Assembly (NCBI GenBank): GCA_038501625.1
Contig: JAZAYU010000085.1
Coordinates: forward strand, 2,429,693-2,493,692
Origin: Corbicula japonica
Lineage: Eukaryota > Mollusca > Bivalvia > Venerida > Cyrenidae
Direction: 5' to 3'
Length of the DNA stretch: 64,000 nt
Position 1 is the stretch's first letter. Every line of letters starts with the position of its first letter. Under the pieces are notes generated by a model that made no database searches, was not told the DNA's origin, and worked only from the letters and a program-made list of their open reading frames with translations. The translations under genes and the position numbers were made by a program. Positions 1-10,979 of this stretch are shown in pieces.

Positions 1-676
1 ATTTTGACCCTGCGGTGTAAGTAAATAGTATTGGATTCATTTAAAAAAACAATCAATAAAGATTAAAAAGACAATGGAGAATTGATTTCAAGACAAAACA
101 GTTCTTTCCACAACCTCTCTTGACGTAGGGAAGAAACGAAACTAGCATACATTGTAAAACAAATACAAATGATGGCCAATTAGAACTTTTGTTGAGTGTA
201 CTGTACTATTCTTACACAGTCGACGTAAGAGTTAATATATTTAAAGTTGTTATAGCGTTACTTACGCAGCAAAATTCGCTTATACATTTAACCGATCCTT
301 AAATATACTGATAAGTCTAAACTTTACGTCATTAACATTGATTATATATTATTGTAAGAATTAATAATAACCACATCTAAGACATTTAAGTATCCTACCA
401 AGAATTGCGAAAAGGTAGCTCTATCTAAACAAGACTCAAAATATATCCCGGTATTATTCATTAATTATCAAAGTGTATATTTCTCTGTTCTTTGTTTGCA
501 AATGATAATCTATGATATAACTCCAGGTAAGTGATAATTTTGCATTGATATTTGAAAGCAGATACTGATAAACATGTTTACACGGATATAAACTCAGAGG
601 CTGATCTTTTAGACAAAAGGAACTTATCAGGAGTACACTATTTGATCATGCTTTGTCAGATAACACAGAGAGATTC
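1..676. other. AT-rich stretch, nothing recognised
   Basis: Non-coding appearance on both strands; I see no repeat arm, transposase or RT similarity, and no open frame of note before the R copy that begins near 677. Confidence 0.5.
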
Positions 677-923
677 CTCTGACCATTCCATGACGGTAAC
701 CTCAGAAAGGTTCTCTTTTTGCTAAATGTTTGGGTTTTTTATTTGGAATTGATCTTCTTATAAATCTTATAAACACATGCTCTCTCTTTTTGCTTATTGT
801 TTTGGAATTGATCTACTTATAAACATTATAAACACATGTTCTCTGTTCCTCTCTATGTTTTGGCTTCGTGCGGAGACTGTGTTTTTTTCTAGGTGTAGTA
901 ATTCCTGGATATTTCACTTTTTC
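677..923 (-). repeat. Dispersed repeat R, copy 1 (reverse)
   Basis: Reverse-oriented copy of the window-wide R repeat. It carries diverged forms of the R landmarks: a 'gaccattccatgacggtaac' block, a 'ttataaacacatgctctct' block and a terminal 'atttcactttttc'. The middle holds a direct duplication of about 66 bp: the 'ggaattgatct..cttataaac..ataaacacatg' segment appears at about 745-782 and again at about 800-840. No coding potential. Confidence 0.7.
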
Positions 924-1192
924 AAGGACTTCACGCATGTTCATGTGTAGTTTTTAGTCCTATTTATTTGATTTTAAGTTGTCCTTAATATTGAATGTCT
1001 TATTATTTATAAAAGATTCATGCCCATTGATAGTCTTAATCAAACTAAGCATGCAATATTTTGATATGTTTAGTGTTTGATGACTTTCAAAGATCATTTT
1101 TCACCTGATAAAATATCAAAGAAGCTTTGTTTGTGGCGCGTGGCTGTTGTAAAAATGCATGCCATCAGGGCTTTATCAATTACCATCTTTAA

Positions 1193-1263
1193 AACCCTTT
1201 TAGCACGATACATAGAATTGTGTAAATAATGAGTAGCGCTCAACCAGGGGCTATGCGGCGTTG
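1193..1263 (-). repeat. Dispersed repeat W, fragment (reverse)
   Basis: The reverse complement reads 'cgccgcatagcccctggttg' then 'agcgctact' and ends with 'tatcgtgctaaa'. It matches the right-hand part of the W copies at 10008-10155 and 57395-57540. Only the distal half is present. Confidence 0.5.
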
Positions 1264-1460
1264 GAATTTATAATTAAAGCATTTCTATTACTTCTAGTAA
1301 AAACGGCGCAATCGTACAGAGCCTGGAATAATTGGGTATTTGTCTTGTTCGGTGGCTTTTAAAGTTCCATTTTCATCTAATTACTATTTACAAACATATT
1401 TAAAAATAAGTTATTGTGAACATAATTAACTATGTTGTATACAACTCTTTACTATACGTG

Positions 1461-1586
1461 CCCAAGGTTATAAAACTGAGCATGGAAACCAGTCTCAAAT
1501 CTCAAGCATCTGACCAGTCGCCATTTCAGCCAATCAGATGCTTGAGATTTGAGACTGGTTTCCAAACTCAGCTTTATAACCTTCAA
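1461..1586. mobile_element. Fold-back MITE P, copy 1
   Basis: Palindromic element. The left arm runs 'cccaaggttataaaactgag' ... 'agtctcaaatctcaagcatc'; the right arm is its near-perfect reverse complement, ending 'ctttataacctt'. About 20 bp of the inner left arm is missing, so the hairpin is asymmetric. The loop-side motif is 'ccagtcgcc' rather than 'tggtcgcc' as in the full copies, which fits insertion in the opposite orientation. There is no ORF, so it would need transposase in trans. Confidence 0.8.
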
Positions 1587-2589
1587 CCATGACTATTATG
1601 CCGACAATAGGTCGTTCTTTAAAGTATTAGTTTTCTTAATATATTCTCTGACACCTGCCAGACAATTCGAAATGTTTATGGTGACCGCATTGTCTGCAGC
1701 GTCTGAATTCACAATTTTGAAATCACGTTAAAAACCAAAATCTTTTTAAATCATCATTTGTTTAGATTAAGAAGTAAGACAATAACTATGTGTTAATCAA
1801 ACAATTAAAGCTATTTATTATCTGAAGATTCCGTCCTAAATCCCACTTGAGTTCATTTTTAGAAAATACAAGACATAAATCAACAGTATAAGCTTTATGG
1901 TTGTATGATTGTATCGCATTCAACAAAAAGGAATAAAACGTATTATTCATCACGTCTTAAAGTGGAAAGTGCATTTATTTCTGACACCAAGACCAGCCAA
2001 TCGCATTTTATCTATATGTTTAATAGCTTCGCATTGATCTTTAAATTCTAAGCTGTCGATCTTGATATTTTCCGTTTAAGATATGGTGATTTCACAAGAG
2101 ATATATTTCACATTATTTCGGAAAATTATGTGTTGCACGTCTTTTTAAGAGGAAGAAGCTTTTTAGGTTTGTGTGTTATGAGCTTTGTAGATTGCATAAG
2201 GTTATCGAAAGTTTTGCGGGATTCTTTTTTTAAGGGAATAATCGCACTGTTTGAAGGGATACCTGATAATATTTCATGACAGAATTGATGTGCCAATAAA
2301 CTTTAAACATGAATCCACACTTATGGTTTCTTCAAGGCCCGATGGGTTTACTTGTGATATTTTGTTGGATAATTGAAAAATCGTAGAAAACCCGATGTTG
2401 TCTATTGATTTGCTTTGAATTATTTGTAGACCTTTACTGATTAAATATTCATATTAGATAATTAAAATACAGGTATGACCAATTAAACCATTGCTGAAAT
2501 ATAGTTGTGCTACAATTTTCGAATGGATAATGGTTTGAGGTCTTTGTATTGTACTAGGTTTTCGACAATGTTAATTATTAAATAGAGAT
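1587..2589. other. Non-coding stretch left of the LINE
   Basis: About 1 kb of AT-rich sequence with no protein similarity I recognise. A 60-codon frame running out of the P element at 1549-1731 is a chance frame. The LINE could have a more eroded 5' extension here, but no endonuclease motif is visible. Confidence 0.45.
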
Positions 2590-2605
2590 GTTAGTGTAGA
2601 TAAAA

Positions 2606-4710
2606 ATGAGCCTCGAAAATTTTGGAAGTACATTAAAAATTTAGCAAGAAAAACAGTGTTAATACTTCTCAAATCGGTATGAATGATTTTCTAGAACATT
2701 ATAAAAATATTTCAAACATTGTAAATAGAAATGGTAATGATGAAGTTTTATACCAACAACAGTTTTTTATACACATAATTATGTAACAAGTGAAGAGCTA
2801 GATAACAATTTTACTACAGATGAAATTTCTAAGGTAATCAGAGGATTAAAAAGACATAAGAGTTGTGACCTTGATAATAATGTTGCTGACTTTTTCATTG
2901 AAGCTAATGATTTTATCTCCCCATACCTTGTGATACTTTTTAACAAAATTTTTGATACTGGAGTATATCCAGAGTCTTGGTGTAAGGGTACTATAGTGCC
3001 AATATAAAAGAAGGGAGACCCTACAAATGCATCTAATTATAGAGGTATTACTCTTGTTAATACTATGTCGAAAATATTTTCACTTTGTTTAAGAGAAAGA
3101 CTAAATAAATGGTGTGAAAATTAAAATAAATTTAATGAAAATAAATTTGGATTTAGAGATAACCATAGTACCACTGATTGTATATTTTTACTTCATTCAA
3201 TTGTAGAGAAAGTACTTGCTAAAAAGAGTAAATTATATTGTGCCTTTATTGATTATGAAAAGGCCGTCGATACCGTTGATAGAAATGCATTATGGGTCAA
3301 ACTTTTAGAAATAGGAATTAGTTCTAAAATGTTAAATATGATCAAAGTTATTTATGCGGTTGTTAAGTCATGTGTTAAACTGTCATCTAATATGTAGTCT
3401 CAGAGTTCTTTGATGTATCATTTGGTTTGAAACAGGGAGAGCCACTTTCGCCAAACCTGTTTATTCTTTTTATTAATGACATTAAACAGTCGATTGATAT
3501 TAGTACCTTAACTGAAAATGATCTTGAATATTTGTCTATGTATCTCTTACATTTTGCTGATGATATCGCTCTTTTCACGACGAATCCAGAAAGTTTACAA
3601 TCTCAGTTAAACTGCACTTATAATTATTCTGAAAAATGGGGACTTAAAATTAATGTAAACAAAACTAAAGTATGCATGTTTGAAAAGAGAAAACAGAATC
3701 ACAACTTAAATTGGACTATTAATGGCCAGCAACTTGAAATAGTAGATGAATTTTGTTACCTGGGAATAAAATTTTATTACACTGGTAATTTTACATTTTC
3801 AGTAAAAGCATTATATGAACAAGCATTAAGGGCCTATAATAAATTGTTATCTTTATTCGAAAGGCTGGATTTGGACGTCAAAACAATGTTATCATTTTTT
3901 TATTCAATGGTGTTACCAATTATTCTATATGGAGCTGAAGTATGGGGAATTTATGACATTAAAGATATTGATAGGTTACATATAAAATTTTGTAAAGTTG
4001 TTTTAGGAGTCCGCCAGCAAACCCTTAACTCAGCAGTCTATGGTGAATTGGGTAGACTCCCCTTGTCAGTTATTATGAAAGAAAGAGCGCTGAAATATTG
4101 GATTAAAATAGTAAAAAATTCTGATTCACCAATGCATCGTATTTATATAGATCAACTAAACGGAAATAGTAACAATTGCTTGGCTAAACGAATTAAACCT
4201 CAATTAGAAATGTTAGGATTTGGATATATGTTGAATAATAATTTTGAATTAAATTTTAACCATTTTCATATAATTAAGCAAAGACTTAGAGATCAATTCC
4301 CTCAGGATTGGAACGCCTCAATCCAAGAGATATCAAAATTAGAATATTTTAGAAAATTTAAGAAACAATTTGGATTTGAAGATTACTTAACTATTTTAAA
4401 AAATAATAAATTACGTAAACAACTCACCCGTTTTAGACTGTGTTCGCATAATCTTGAAATAGAGTTTGGTAGGCTTATTGGAACTCAAAGAGAAAATCGT
4501 TTATGTAAATTATGTTCTACTAATATGATAGAAACAGAATATCATTTTCTATTATGCTGTCCGTTGTACAGAGATGTTCGTGAAAGGTACTTTGGAATTA
4601 TATCACGGCCGTCCCTTAATAAATTTACTTCAATAATGTCGTCTACTTGCAAGAAAAGAGTTTTAAATTTAGCAAAATATATTAATGAATGTAATAAATT
4701 GAGAAATTAA
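2606..4710 (+). pseudogene. LINE reverse transcriptase (ORF2 remnant), broken
   Basis: An RNA-templated DNA polymerase of a non-LTR element. Reading through the breaks, the order is: a linker with FWKYIKNL; RT motif 1 with 'VPI' then KKGDPTNASNYRGITLVN; palm motif A as FIDYEKAVDTVD (usual form FxDxxKAFD, so the F is V here); motif B GLKQGEPLSPNLF; the catalytic loop LHFADDIALF; then GLKINVNKTK and FCYLGIKF. A thumb region follows, and a C-terminal Cys/His cluster (CKLC ... ETEYHFLLCCPLY). The longest intact part is 427 codons from 3427. Upstream damage: frameshift near 2680, TAA at 3006, TAA near 3122, TAG near 3396 and a frameshift close to 3400. No endonuclease is present. The catalytic DD pair is intact, but the protein cannot be made as one piece. 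Confidence 0.9.
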
Positions 4711-4869
4711 AACCTTAAAGAAAATTCCTCCAAACTGTTTTGTATGTGTATGTATGTATGTGTATAATGCTGTATGCTTTGTATGTATTAAATACATGTC
4801 TTTTACTATGTAAATTTGATATGAACCCTGGAAGAAAATGCTGCTTCCTTATAAATTATTTTGAATAAT

Positions 4870-4880
4870 TTTAAATGACG
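4870..4880 (+). repeat. Target-site duplication, left of SINE
   Basis: 'tttaaatgacg', identical to 5179-5189. It brackets the SINE exactly and marks a retrotransposition event into the LINE 3' UTR. Confidence 0.9.
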
Positions 4881-5178
4881 TTTGTTTGTTTGTTTGTTTG
4901 TTTCGGGTTTAACGCCTGGTTTCAACAGCTAGGTTATATCCCGGCGGTCAGTCCACCTAACCGGTGTTCCTGGGTCTCCAACCAGTACTAACCAATTCCT
5001 CCGCAAGCGACTGACTGCTTCCTCACTTGAATCAGAGGTGAGGGACAAATGACTCTCAGACGCAATGTCCGAGTTCAATTGTTACGGAGAAATTTTTTCC
5101 CGCCTCGGCTGGGGATCGAACTCACGACCCCTGGATTGACAGTCCGATGCTCTACCAACTGAGCTAGCCGGGCGGGGC
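4881..5178 (-). mobile_element. tRNA-derived SINE, full length, nested in the LINE
   Basis: On the minus strand the head reads like a tRNA: 'gcccggctagctcagttggt' (A box 'tagctcagttgg'), then 'agagcatcggact' and a B box 'gagttcgatcccc', with 'gcccgg/ccgaggcggg' near the acceptor ends. A body of about 180 bp follows, then 'aaccaggcgttaaacccg' and an (AAAC)n tail of about five units. Length is about 298 bp. The 11-bp direct repeats on both sides show a complete insertion, younger than the LINE. RNA polymerase III would transcribe it from the internal boxes; LINE machinery mobilises such elements in trans. The central domain looks like the conserved domains of mollusc SINEs, but I cannot assign the superfamily by eye. 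Confidence 0.92.
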
Positions 5179-5189
5179 TTTAAATGACG
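5179..5189 (+). repeat. Target-site duplication, right of SINE
   Basis: Second copy of 'tttaaatgacg'; after it the LINE 3' UTR resumes. Confidence 0.9.
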
Positions 5190-5355
5190 TGACGTATGCT
5201 TTGTATGCATTATACCATGTCTCTCTTTATGTAAAATTTATATGTATTTTGATCATTTCAGTATTTTCAATGTATGCCATGGTCATATTTTTCTCCTAAT
5301 TGTAAGAGGCCATAGGCATTGTTTATGCCGAGTTGCAAAATAAACGAAACGAAAT

Positions 5356-5786
5356 GACGATAATAAGTGTTTACGTTTGAAAAACAACACGCGCGTATTG
5401 GAAAATTATTGTCTAAGATGGTTTTAATATCAAAGTGGAAAGATGTCATCGCTTATAGTTTTTGATAGATGTATAATACATTTATGTGGAAATAATACAT
5501 TTATTATTCTTCATAACTAATACATCATGACTATAAAATATTATTTTTACCGCGAAATGCATATTCAGCAATGTCGTCTGCTCAAGTTTATTAAGTCATT
5601 CAAAGAAATACCAACAGTTTTGCATAAAACGATTTCCCTTTAGCGCCCCATATATTGAACCACATTAATTAAAATCATGTCTGACGCACAGGTTACCCTA
5701 TATCCAACCTTATAGACACACCTATAAACTAACCTGTGCTCTTATATAATAGACATGCTATGGCATCCATAATTAGTTGTACCTAA
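5356..5786. other. Non-coding stretch right of the LINE
   Basis: AT-rich with several ATG/TAA-rich tracts; nothing recognised. Confidence 0.45.
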
Positions 5787-5882
5787 TAGCCTCAAATGTC
5801 AAGCATCTGAATGTATGAAATGGAGAAACAGATGCTTAAGATTTGAGACTGATCTCAAATCTTAGTTTTATGATTTTGGGCC
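5787..5882. mobile_element. Fold-back MITE P, eroded copy 2
   Basis: Degenerate P element: 'cctcaaatgtcaagcatctg' on the left and 'cagatgcttaagatttgaga' on the right form the remaining arms; the outer right arm survives as 'ctcaaatcttagttttatga'. The inner arms and outer left end are lost. Confidence 0.65.
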
Positions 5883-7199
5883 CTGTTAATCAAGAGTAAT
5901 AAACAGCCTCCTAATTGTCTCAAACATACCTTAATTTATTGAAATGTTAACAATTTAAAAAACTTAAACGTTTGAACTAATCATTCAATTAGTGTCTGGT
6001 TGATAATGTTCAAAAGATAAATTTAGCAACGAAGAAGAACGAAGTTAACGACTATGAACATGTGTATGATTAATTTCAATAAAGCACAAGATATGTGTAT
6101 ATCTTATACTATTTAAAATAAAAAGGATCCACTGTCACCCTAAACGGAAAACTGTTAACGAAAGAAACCAGAAAAAGTTCTTAACAGGTAGCCTGTGAAC
6201 ATAAATCCTGCGTATTGCAATCGAGGACAAAAGAAAAAGAAATTTAATGAAAAGCAGGCAGAACAACAAATACCCAAAGCTTTGTTTGCTTGGATAATAA
6301 GACCAATAAAACAAAATCAGACCGAATTATTGAAACAAAGACATCTTACAGGAGTGCCTTTCTAAAACATAGTGCTCAAAGACCTTTCAAGGTAATCGGT
6401 AACACTCAGAGAAATATACGGAATGGAAACAAGAGATTATTAGATTGAGAAAATGTGTTTTCGTAGCTATACAACACAAACAATATAAGTACGTTTTAGA
6501 TGCCTTGTAAACAAGCAATAAAGACATGATTACATCAGAAAAACCAATGTAAAACACTATTTTGTCTGTCTATTTTATCGTTACCACAGTCGGATTTCCT
6601 TTAAGGTCATGCAGTTTTAAAGATAAAGGCACTAGGCTCTGAAACATCTAACTACATCTGGCACAGAAATGTCTCGCAAGTGAAGACTTCTTTCAATATT
6701 TAATGACTTGCGTCAGACTCAATCATTCTTGTTGACTTATCTATCATGTCTCATGACTATCAACAAGTGAAATGTAAATAGAATTAAAATATGAAATGGC
6801 TTGCTAAATTAGGGACGAATCGATGTAAAACGCATTTTGATTATAATAAATAATAAAATGAAGAAATAAAGTTTAAAGTTAAAAAATCTGTTCATTATTT
6901 GAATTTTGCGCATCCCTATTACCAGAAGGTTAAACTAAAGTAAATCCAACTCGCATAAGGCTGATTGTTATGTTTTCGGTTTCAATGACCGTTCAACATG
7001 CTTTCTATCATCCTATATCGTTGTCGAGATCTTCATGTACACTTTATTCAATGGAAAACACAAACACGGCTTGTAATAAAATGACGTTTCTCTGACAAAC
7101 AGGCCTTTATTTTTAAATTGTTATCGCCAATACGGTGTCACAGCTTCTGTGGTATCAGTCCACCTCCATAAATCAAGATATTGGCTTGAACTCAAATTT
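5883..7199. other. Non-coding stretch, nothing recognised
   Basis: 1.3 kb with no arms, tandem units or coding similarity seen. The overlapping frames near 7135-7439 belong to the following R copy, not to a gene. Confidence 0.45.
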
Positions 7200-7444
7200 T
7201 CCATTACCGGTTGGGGAAAGTGTGAGGTTGGTGCACCCTAGAACCTGGTTTAAACCCCCAGTAGCAGTTTTATTTGCCACTGAGCGTTCCAAGGCAGTAA
7301 AACCAAGGGTTCTTGTTTTCGTTAATTGTTTGAGACGTCTTATTTGAATTGACGAACATGCTCTCTCTTCCTTATTTTTTTCACTGCGTGGGGAGGCTGT
7401 GTTTTGTAAGTGTGGCAATTCCTGATATGCACATTTCAATTTTT
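7200..7444 (-). repeat. Dispersed repeat R, copy 2 (reverse), well preserved
   Basis: Carries the R landmarks in reverse order: 'gtgaggttggtgcaccctag' with 'aacctggtttaaaccccc', then 'gccactgagcgttccaaggc', 'gaacatgctctctcttcc', 'cactgcgtggggaggctgtg' and 'cctgatatgcacatttca'. The 88-codon minus-strand frame 7173-7439 follows the repeat and shares the short string ALERSV with other copies. That reflects shared DNA, not a supported protein. Confidence 0.8.
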
Positions 7445-8115
7445 ACCGATATTTTATTCTTCCAGTCAAGCAAGAATTTCTTAGATTAATTGGCCCTCAT
7501 ATAAAAGGAAAAAAAGTCGTTTATTAAAAGTGCCCATATGCACCATAGTGAAATACTGAGTTATTTGGTCGAATGCACAACTACCGTAAGTGAACTTTTC
7601 ATGGAGTTTTATTTTTCGCTTAAGCCGTCACTCCGGATCCAAGAAACTATGACGCATGGGTTGTCTGCTGTCGCAGGTTATGTCTTGTATTACCATAAAA
7701 TTCATTTTAATCAACCGCAAATAAAGCAAGACGTTGCAATACAGTATATATTAAGACTGCAGGAAATGATTTAATGGTCTCAGATCTTTAGTGAGAAGAA
7801 CGTTTCCAAATAATTTACTCCGATCAGGAGTACTTTTAAATGAAATCGAAATAATCTGTGAAATTCATTATTTAATTAAGTTGAGGATGAAAAATGTTAC
7901 CTTCTAAGAAATGATCGATAGAGCTATATAATGAAAATGCGTGAGTGTGTTGTCGACATATTGAAGAACGCTGAACAGTAAATTTAACATAATTTTTTTT
8001 ACATTATGCAATAAAGTTTCATTAGCTAGACTAAGAATCGTCATCAGTAAGGGTTGCCGACACGCTGTTACACCTTTGATAGAAAACAAACATAGCTGTT
8101 GAACTACTAAGAACG
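7445..8115. other. Non-coding stretch between R copy and TTAA MITE
   Basis: Frames of 78 (7538-7774) and 110 codons (7904-8236, minus) occur, but neither has recognisable domain content and the second runs into the MITE. I treat both as chance. Confidence 0.4.
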
Positions 8116-8520
8116 TTAAGAGATCGCAAACATTGCAAATGCAAAACCTGGCTAAAATTTCAAAAATGTTTGAACTAGGAAGTAAGTTTTCCTTGAATTT
8201 CTTGAAAACCCTAACATTATTTGGACGAATTGGCACTAAACATTGTAGACCAGCATATACTTATTTCAGGTATGAGTTGCTTCGGTATATTGTCCATGAA
8301 TTTATTTCAGAGTTCTCATGCAAACGGGTTTTCTTTTGTTTTAGTATGTGCTTGGTAATTAGAACATGAATTAGACTAAATTGACCTTGCAAACATTAAC
8401 TACATCCTTAGCTAAATATATTTCTTTACTAACATCTAGGTGTCAATAAGTATTTTCCCCAAAATTCATTTTTGAAATTTAAGCCTGTGTTCGCCATTTG
8501 CAATGTTTGCGATCCCTTAA
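8116..8520. mobile_element. TTAA-flanked MITE (piggyBac-type target)
   Basis: About 405 bp. The ends are inverted repeats: the left arm begins 'gatcgcaaacattgcaaatg' at 8122-8141 and matches 'catttgcaatgtttgcgatc' at 8495-8514 perfectly over 20 bp. The similarity extends inward to about 52 bp ('catttttgaaattt' side). Both outer edges carry TTAA, the target duplicated by piggyBac-superfamily transposases, and the right terminus reads 'ttaaggg' from outside. No transposase frame inside, so it is non-autonomous. It lies immediately left of an R copy. Confidence 0.75.
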
Positions 8521-8522
8521 AA

Positions 8523-8700
8523 AAAGAAATATGGATATCAGGAATTGCCACACCCAGTGAACATAGCCTCCCAACACAGCCAAAAAGTAGAGAGGAAATT
8601 GGCATGGATGTATCAAATGATGAATTTCAAAAGAGACACCACAAACAATTAATGAAAAAGAGAACCTGAGGGGTTACCACCTAGAGGGCAGTGGCAAAAA
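8523..8700 (+). repeat. Dispersed repeat R, copy 3 (forward)
   Basis: Starts 'atatggatatcaggaattgc' and runs through 'catagcctcccaacacagcc', 'gacaccacaaacaattaatg' and 'gaacctgaggggttaccacc', ending at 'gcagtggcaaaa'. The right half of the family is missing. It begins within a few bases of the right TTAA of the MITE. Confidence 0.8.
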
Positions 8701-10007
8701 GCTGACGAATTGACGAACATTTTGTATTAAAAAGCGTTTGAATTGATGAAATTGTTGAGTTAAATCTTTAAATAGCAGCGATACGCATTCACACAAGTTT
8801 ACTTCTAGAATGAAAAAGCCAACCTCCTTTAACGGATTTGTATAATGTTCGTTTCCATGTAATTATTAAAACCATTGTTAATTCACCTGTTATATTACCG
8901 CAACTTAACTTTTCAAAAATCTATGACAATTAACACAGAAAAAAACACACTTTTATACACGCCCACAATATGTAAATGAATTGTTGTTCACACAACTAAA
9001 AACTATTCACTTCAAATCATAATTATTTTCAAAAATGTATCACTGTTTACATTATAGGATATTCATTAACAACAAAAGTTCTTAGTGCCAAATGACAAAT
9101 AGGAATATAATTTTATCATGATTCAAGTAACATTATCTGGTTATGTTATTCATCCCTTGACAAATAAATGCATTAATGCATGCTTGCCTGTTATCTAATC
9201 CGGATATTACGAGTATTTATTGTAGGCATATGCAAATAATAACGAAAATAAGTATGAATAAATGATATTCCATCACTTCAGAGTTATAGGATTAATAATT
9301 CATTATAGTCAACAGAAGGAATATCGGAGCTGGTTATCTTCTGAATTGCAAATGATATTTCATTCTCAGATTTACATTATTGCAAGGCATGAGATTTAGA
9401 TTTTTGGGCTACAATTTATCAGGAAACACTATAAAGTGTTTCTATTGCATCAAAACCAAAATGTACAGTCAACAAATGTATAGGCACCTGCGGCTGTGAG
9501 TATTCATTGAAATTATTTAAACTTCGTGTTAGTCTCAAATCTGAAAATCGTAAAAGAATTCCCAAGGATGATCTGTATGATTGATTAATTATCTATCAAT
9601 AAATGCGTATTCTGAGCAAGATATGTAACTATATACGTGGAAATTGAAGTTCGTGAATCGATCTGCGTGTCAAAACTACGAGTAATAGTAAGCCATGAAT
9701 ATTCACAAATTCATTGTAATACCTAATTAAGCCACAAACTTGATTTACGTTTATTTATGTATCCATCGACAGCACTTTAGAAAATGAGGAACAATTTACG
9801 TTGTGGCGTTTTTCAGCTTTTGCCAAATTTCCAAAATCATCAGACTAAATCAACATCATTTCATCAATTTGTCGACGGTGAATGATGACTCCCTCGAGGA
9901 AACCAATTTTAAAATGAGATTAATAGTTATAAAATGAAATATCTTTTGTGTGTTCCATCATGTCCAAGAATAAACTTACAATATTATTGTACTTAGACGA
10001 AACGGGA
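8701..10007. other. Non-coding stretch with one short hairpin
   Basis: Only a small palindrome, 'gaaacact' / 'agtgtttc' near 9423-9442, stands out. No coding similarity. Confidence 0.4.
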
Positions 10008-10155
10008 AGTTTGAAAGCCACCAAACTCGAAAGATATGAAAATATTGCTGTCTCGGTTCGATTAAGCCTGTTTATGGGCAGTGAAAGAAATGCATATCAC
10101 TGCCCACTCCGCATAGCCCTGAGTTGAGCGCAGTTTAATATTAAACAGAAACATT
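10008..10155 (+). repeat. Dispersed repeat W, copy (forward)
   Basis: Matches 26920-27030 and 57395-57540 through 'gaaaatattgc', 'ggtt(a)gatt', 'agaaatgcatat' and, in the third copy, 'tagccctg..agagcgca'. Dispersed family of unknown type; no terminal repeats or ORF seen. Confidence 0.55.
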
Positions 10156-10377
10156 TTCGATCCACCCCAACCATCTTACCGATGATGTGCATACATGAAT
10201 GAACGTGAACAGGGAACCCAATTTTTTTTCAGATTGTTAATGTTTCATGATGAGTTGCATGCGGTCAACATACAAAATAATGTATTATGGCTTTATTTAA
10301 ATGACCTGTTTTATTTAAATATGAGACACATTACATCTAATTACAGTACAACACTGGCAGATAATACTTTAATGGTA

Positions 10378-10508
10378 TTAATCAAGTGAATTCATATTGG
10401 CCTTGTTATTGCGGCAATAGTAGTTATATCAGCTTGAAGCCGAAGGCCGAGGGCTAATATGATTACCCGAGGACCAATAACAAGGTCATTGGGAATTCAC
10501 TTGATTAA
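10378..10508. mobile_element. Fold-back element F, copy 1
   Basis: The outer arms 'ttaatcaagtgaattc' + 'atattggccttgttattg' and their reverse complement at 10475-10508 agree at about 30 of 34 positions. The inner arms continue less perfectly to a centre near 10440 ('gaagccgaaggccgaggg'). The inner motif 'taatatgattacccgagg' resembles the centre of the element at 39923-40053, so the two may belong to one fold-back family. The open frames on both sides are by-products of the palindrome. Confidence 0.7.
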
Positions 10509-10569
10509 TGACAATTTTATTAATTTACAGACTAAAAATCATCAACTTCATTCTGTGAAGACGAATCTG

Positions 10570-10648
10570 GGCCAATACGAGAATGGCTGGCCAATACGAG
10601 CATTACTAGGCCAATATGAGCGTTACCTGGCCAATATGAGATAGTTCA
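10570..10648 (+). repeat. 20-bp minisatellite, four units
   Basis: Units start at 10570, 10589, 10609 and 10629, each beginning 'ggccaata(c/t)gag'. The reverse complement of the motif ('atattggcc') also occurs in the left arm of the adjacent fold-back element, so the array may derive from that element. Confidence 0.75.
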
Positions 10649-10961
10649 TTATTAATTGCAGAGAAATGCGTTGGGGAGTCAGATTTCGGAATATTTGTGT
10701 TTTGTTATAGGATTGCTTTTTACAGACAGTTTAATTATAACAAAAAGAGAAACCAACTTTGACTGACAATAAATGTCTTTCGAAGGAACACGTTTTACGT
10801 GAAAAAGATAACAAAAAAATAAAGATTCAAATAATAATCATAAATCAATCTTTATTACGGCTAATAATTTCAAAAAGGCATTCATTGTCTACTGCAAGGA
10901 GACCAGTAGGTGTTACCGATAATAGCCCAGTCATGTTAGCATTTGACAACAGGGTTGTTTT

Positions 10962-10974
10962 ATATATATATATA
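10962..10974. repeat. Short (TA)n run
   Basis: 'tatatatatatat' just outside the Penelope-like inverted repeat; it mirrors the long (TA)n on the other side. Confidence 0.8.
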
Positions 10975-10979
10975 TGTGT

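Larger units (their letters stand above)
2590..5355 (+). mobile_element. Non-LTR retrotransposon (LINE), 5'-truncated and decayed
   Basis: Contains the linker and reverse transcriptase of a LINE, a 3' UTR of about 640 bp of which a nested SINE takes up about half, and a 3' end rich in 'aaataaacgaaacgaaat', a tail style seen in CR1/jockey-group elements. Upstream of about 2590 there is no apurinic endonuclease domain, so the copy is 5'-truncated, as usual for target-primed reverse transcription. Internal stops and frameshifts show it is dead. The clade is not resolved by eye: CR1/L2/jockey-like is favoured by the C-terminal Cys/His cluster. A segment of the 3' UTR (4770-4827) recurs in diverged form at 5189-5255 on the far side of the SINE. 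Confidence 0.85.

Noticed and set aside
5085..5178. A functional tRNA gene on the minus strand
   Set aside because: The A and B boxes are part of a SINE: a body and (AAAC)n tail follow, and a target duplication brackets the whole unit.
7173..7439. Conserved peptide ALERSV in frames of several R copies
   Set aside because: The shared peptide follows from shared nucleotide sequence; most copies have stops or shifts on either side and there is no sign of selection on codons.
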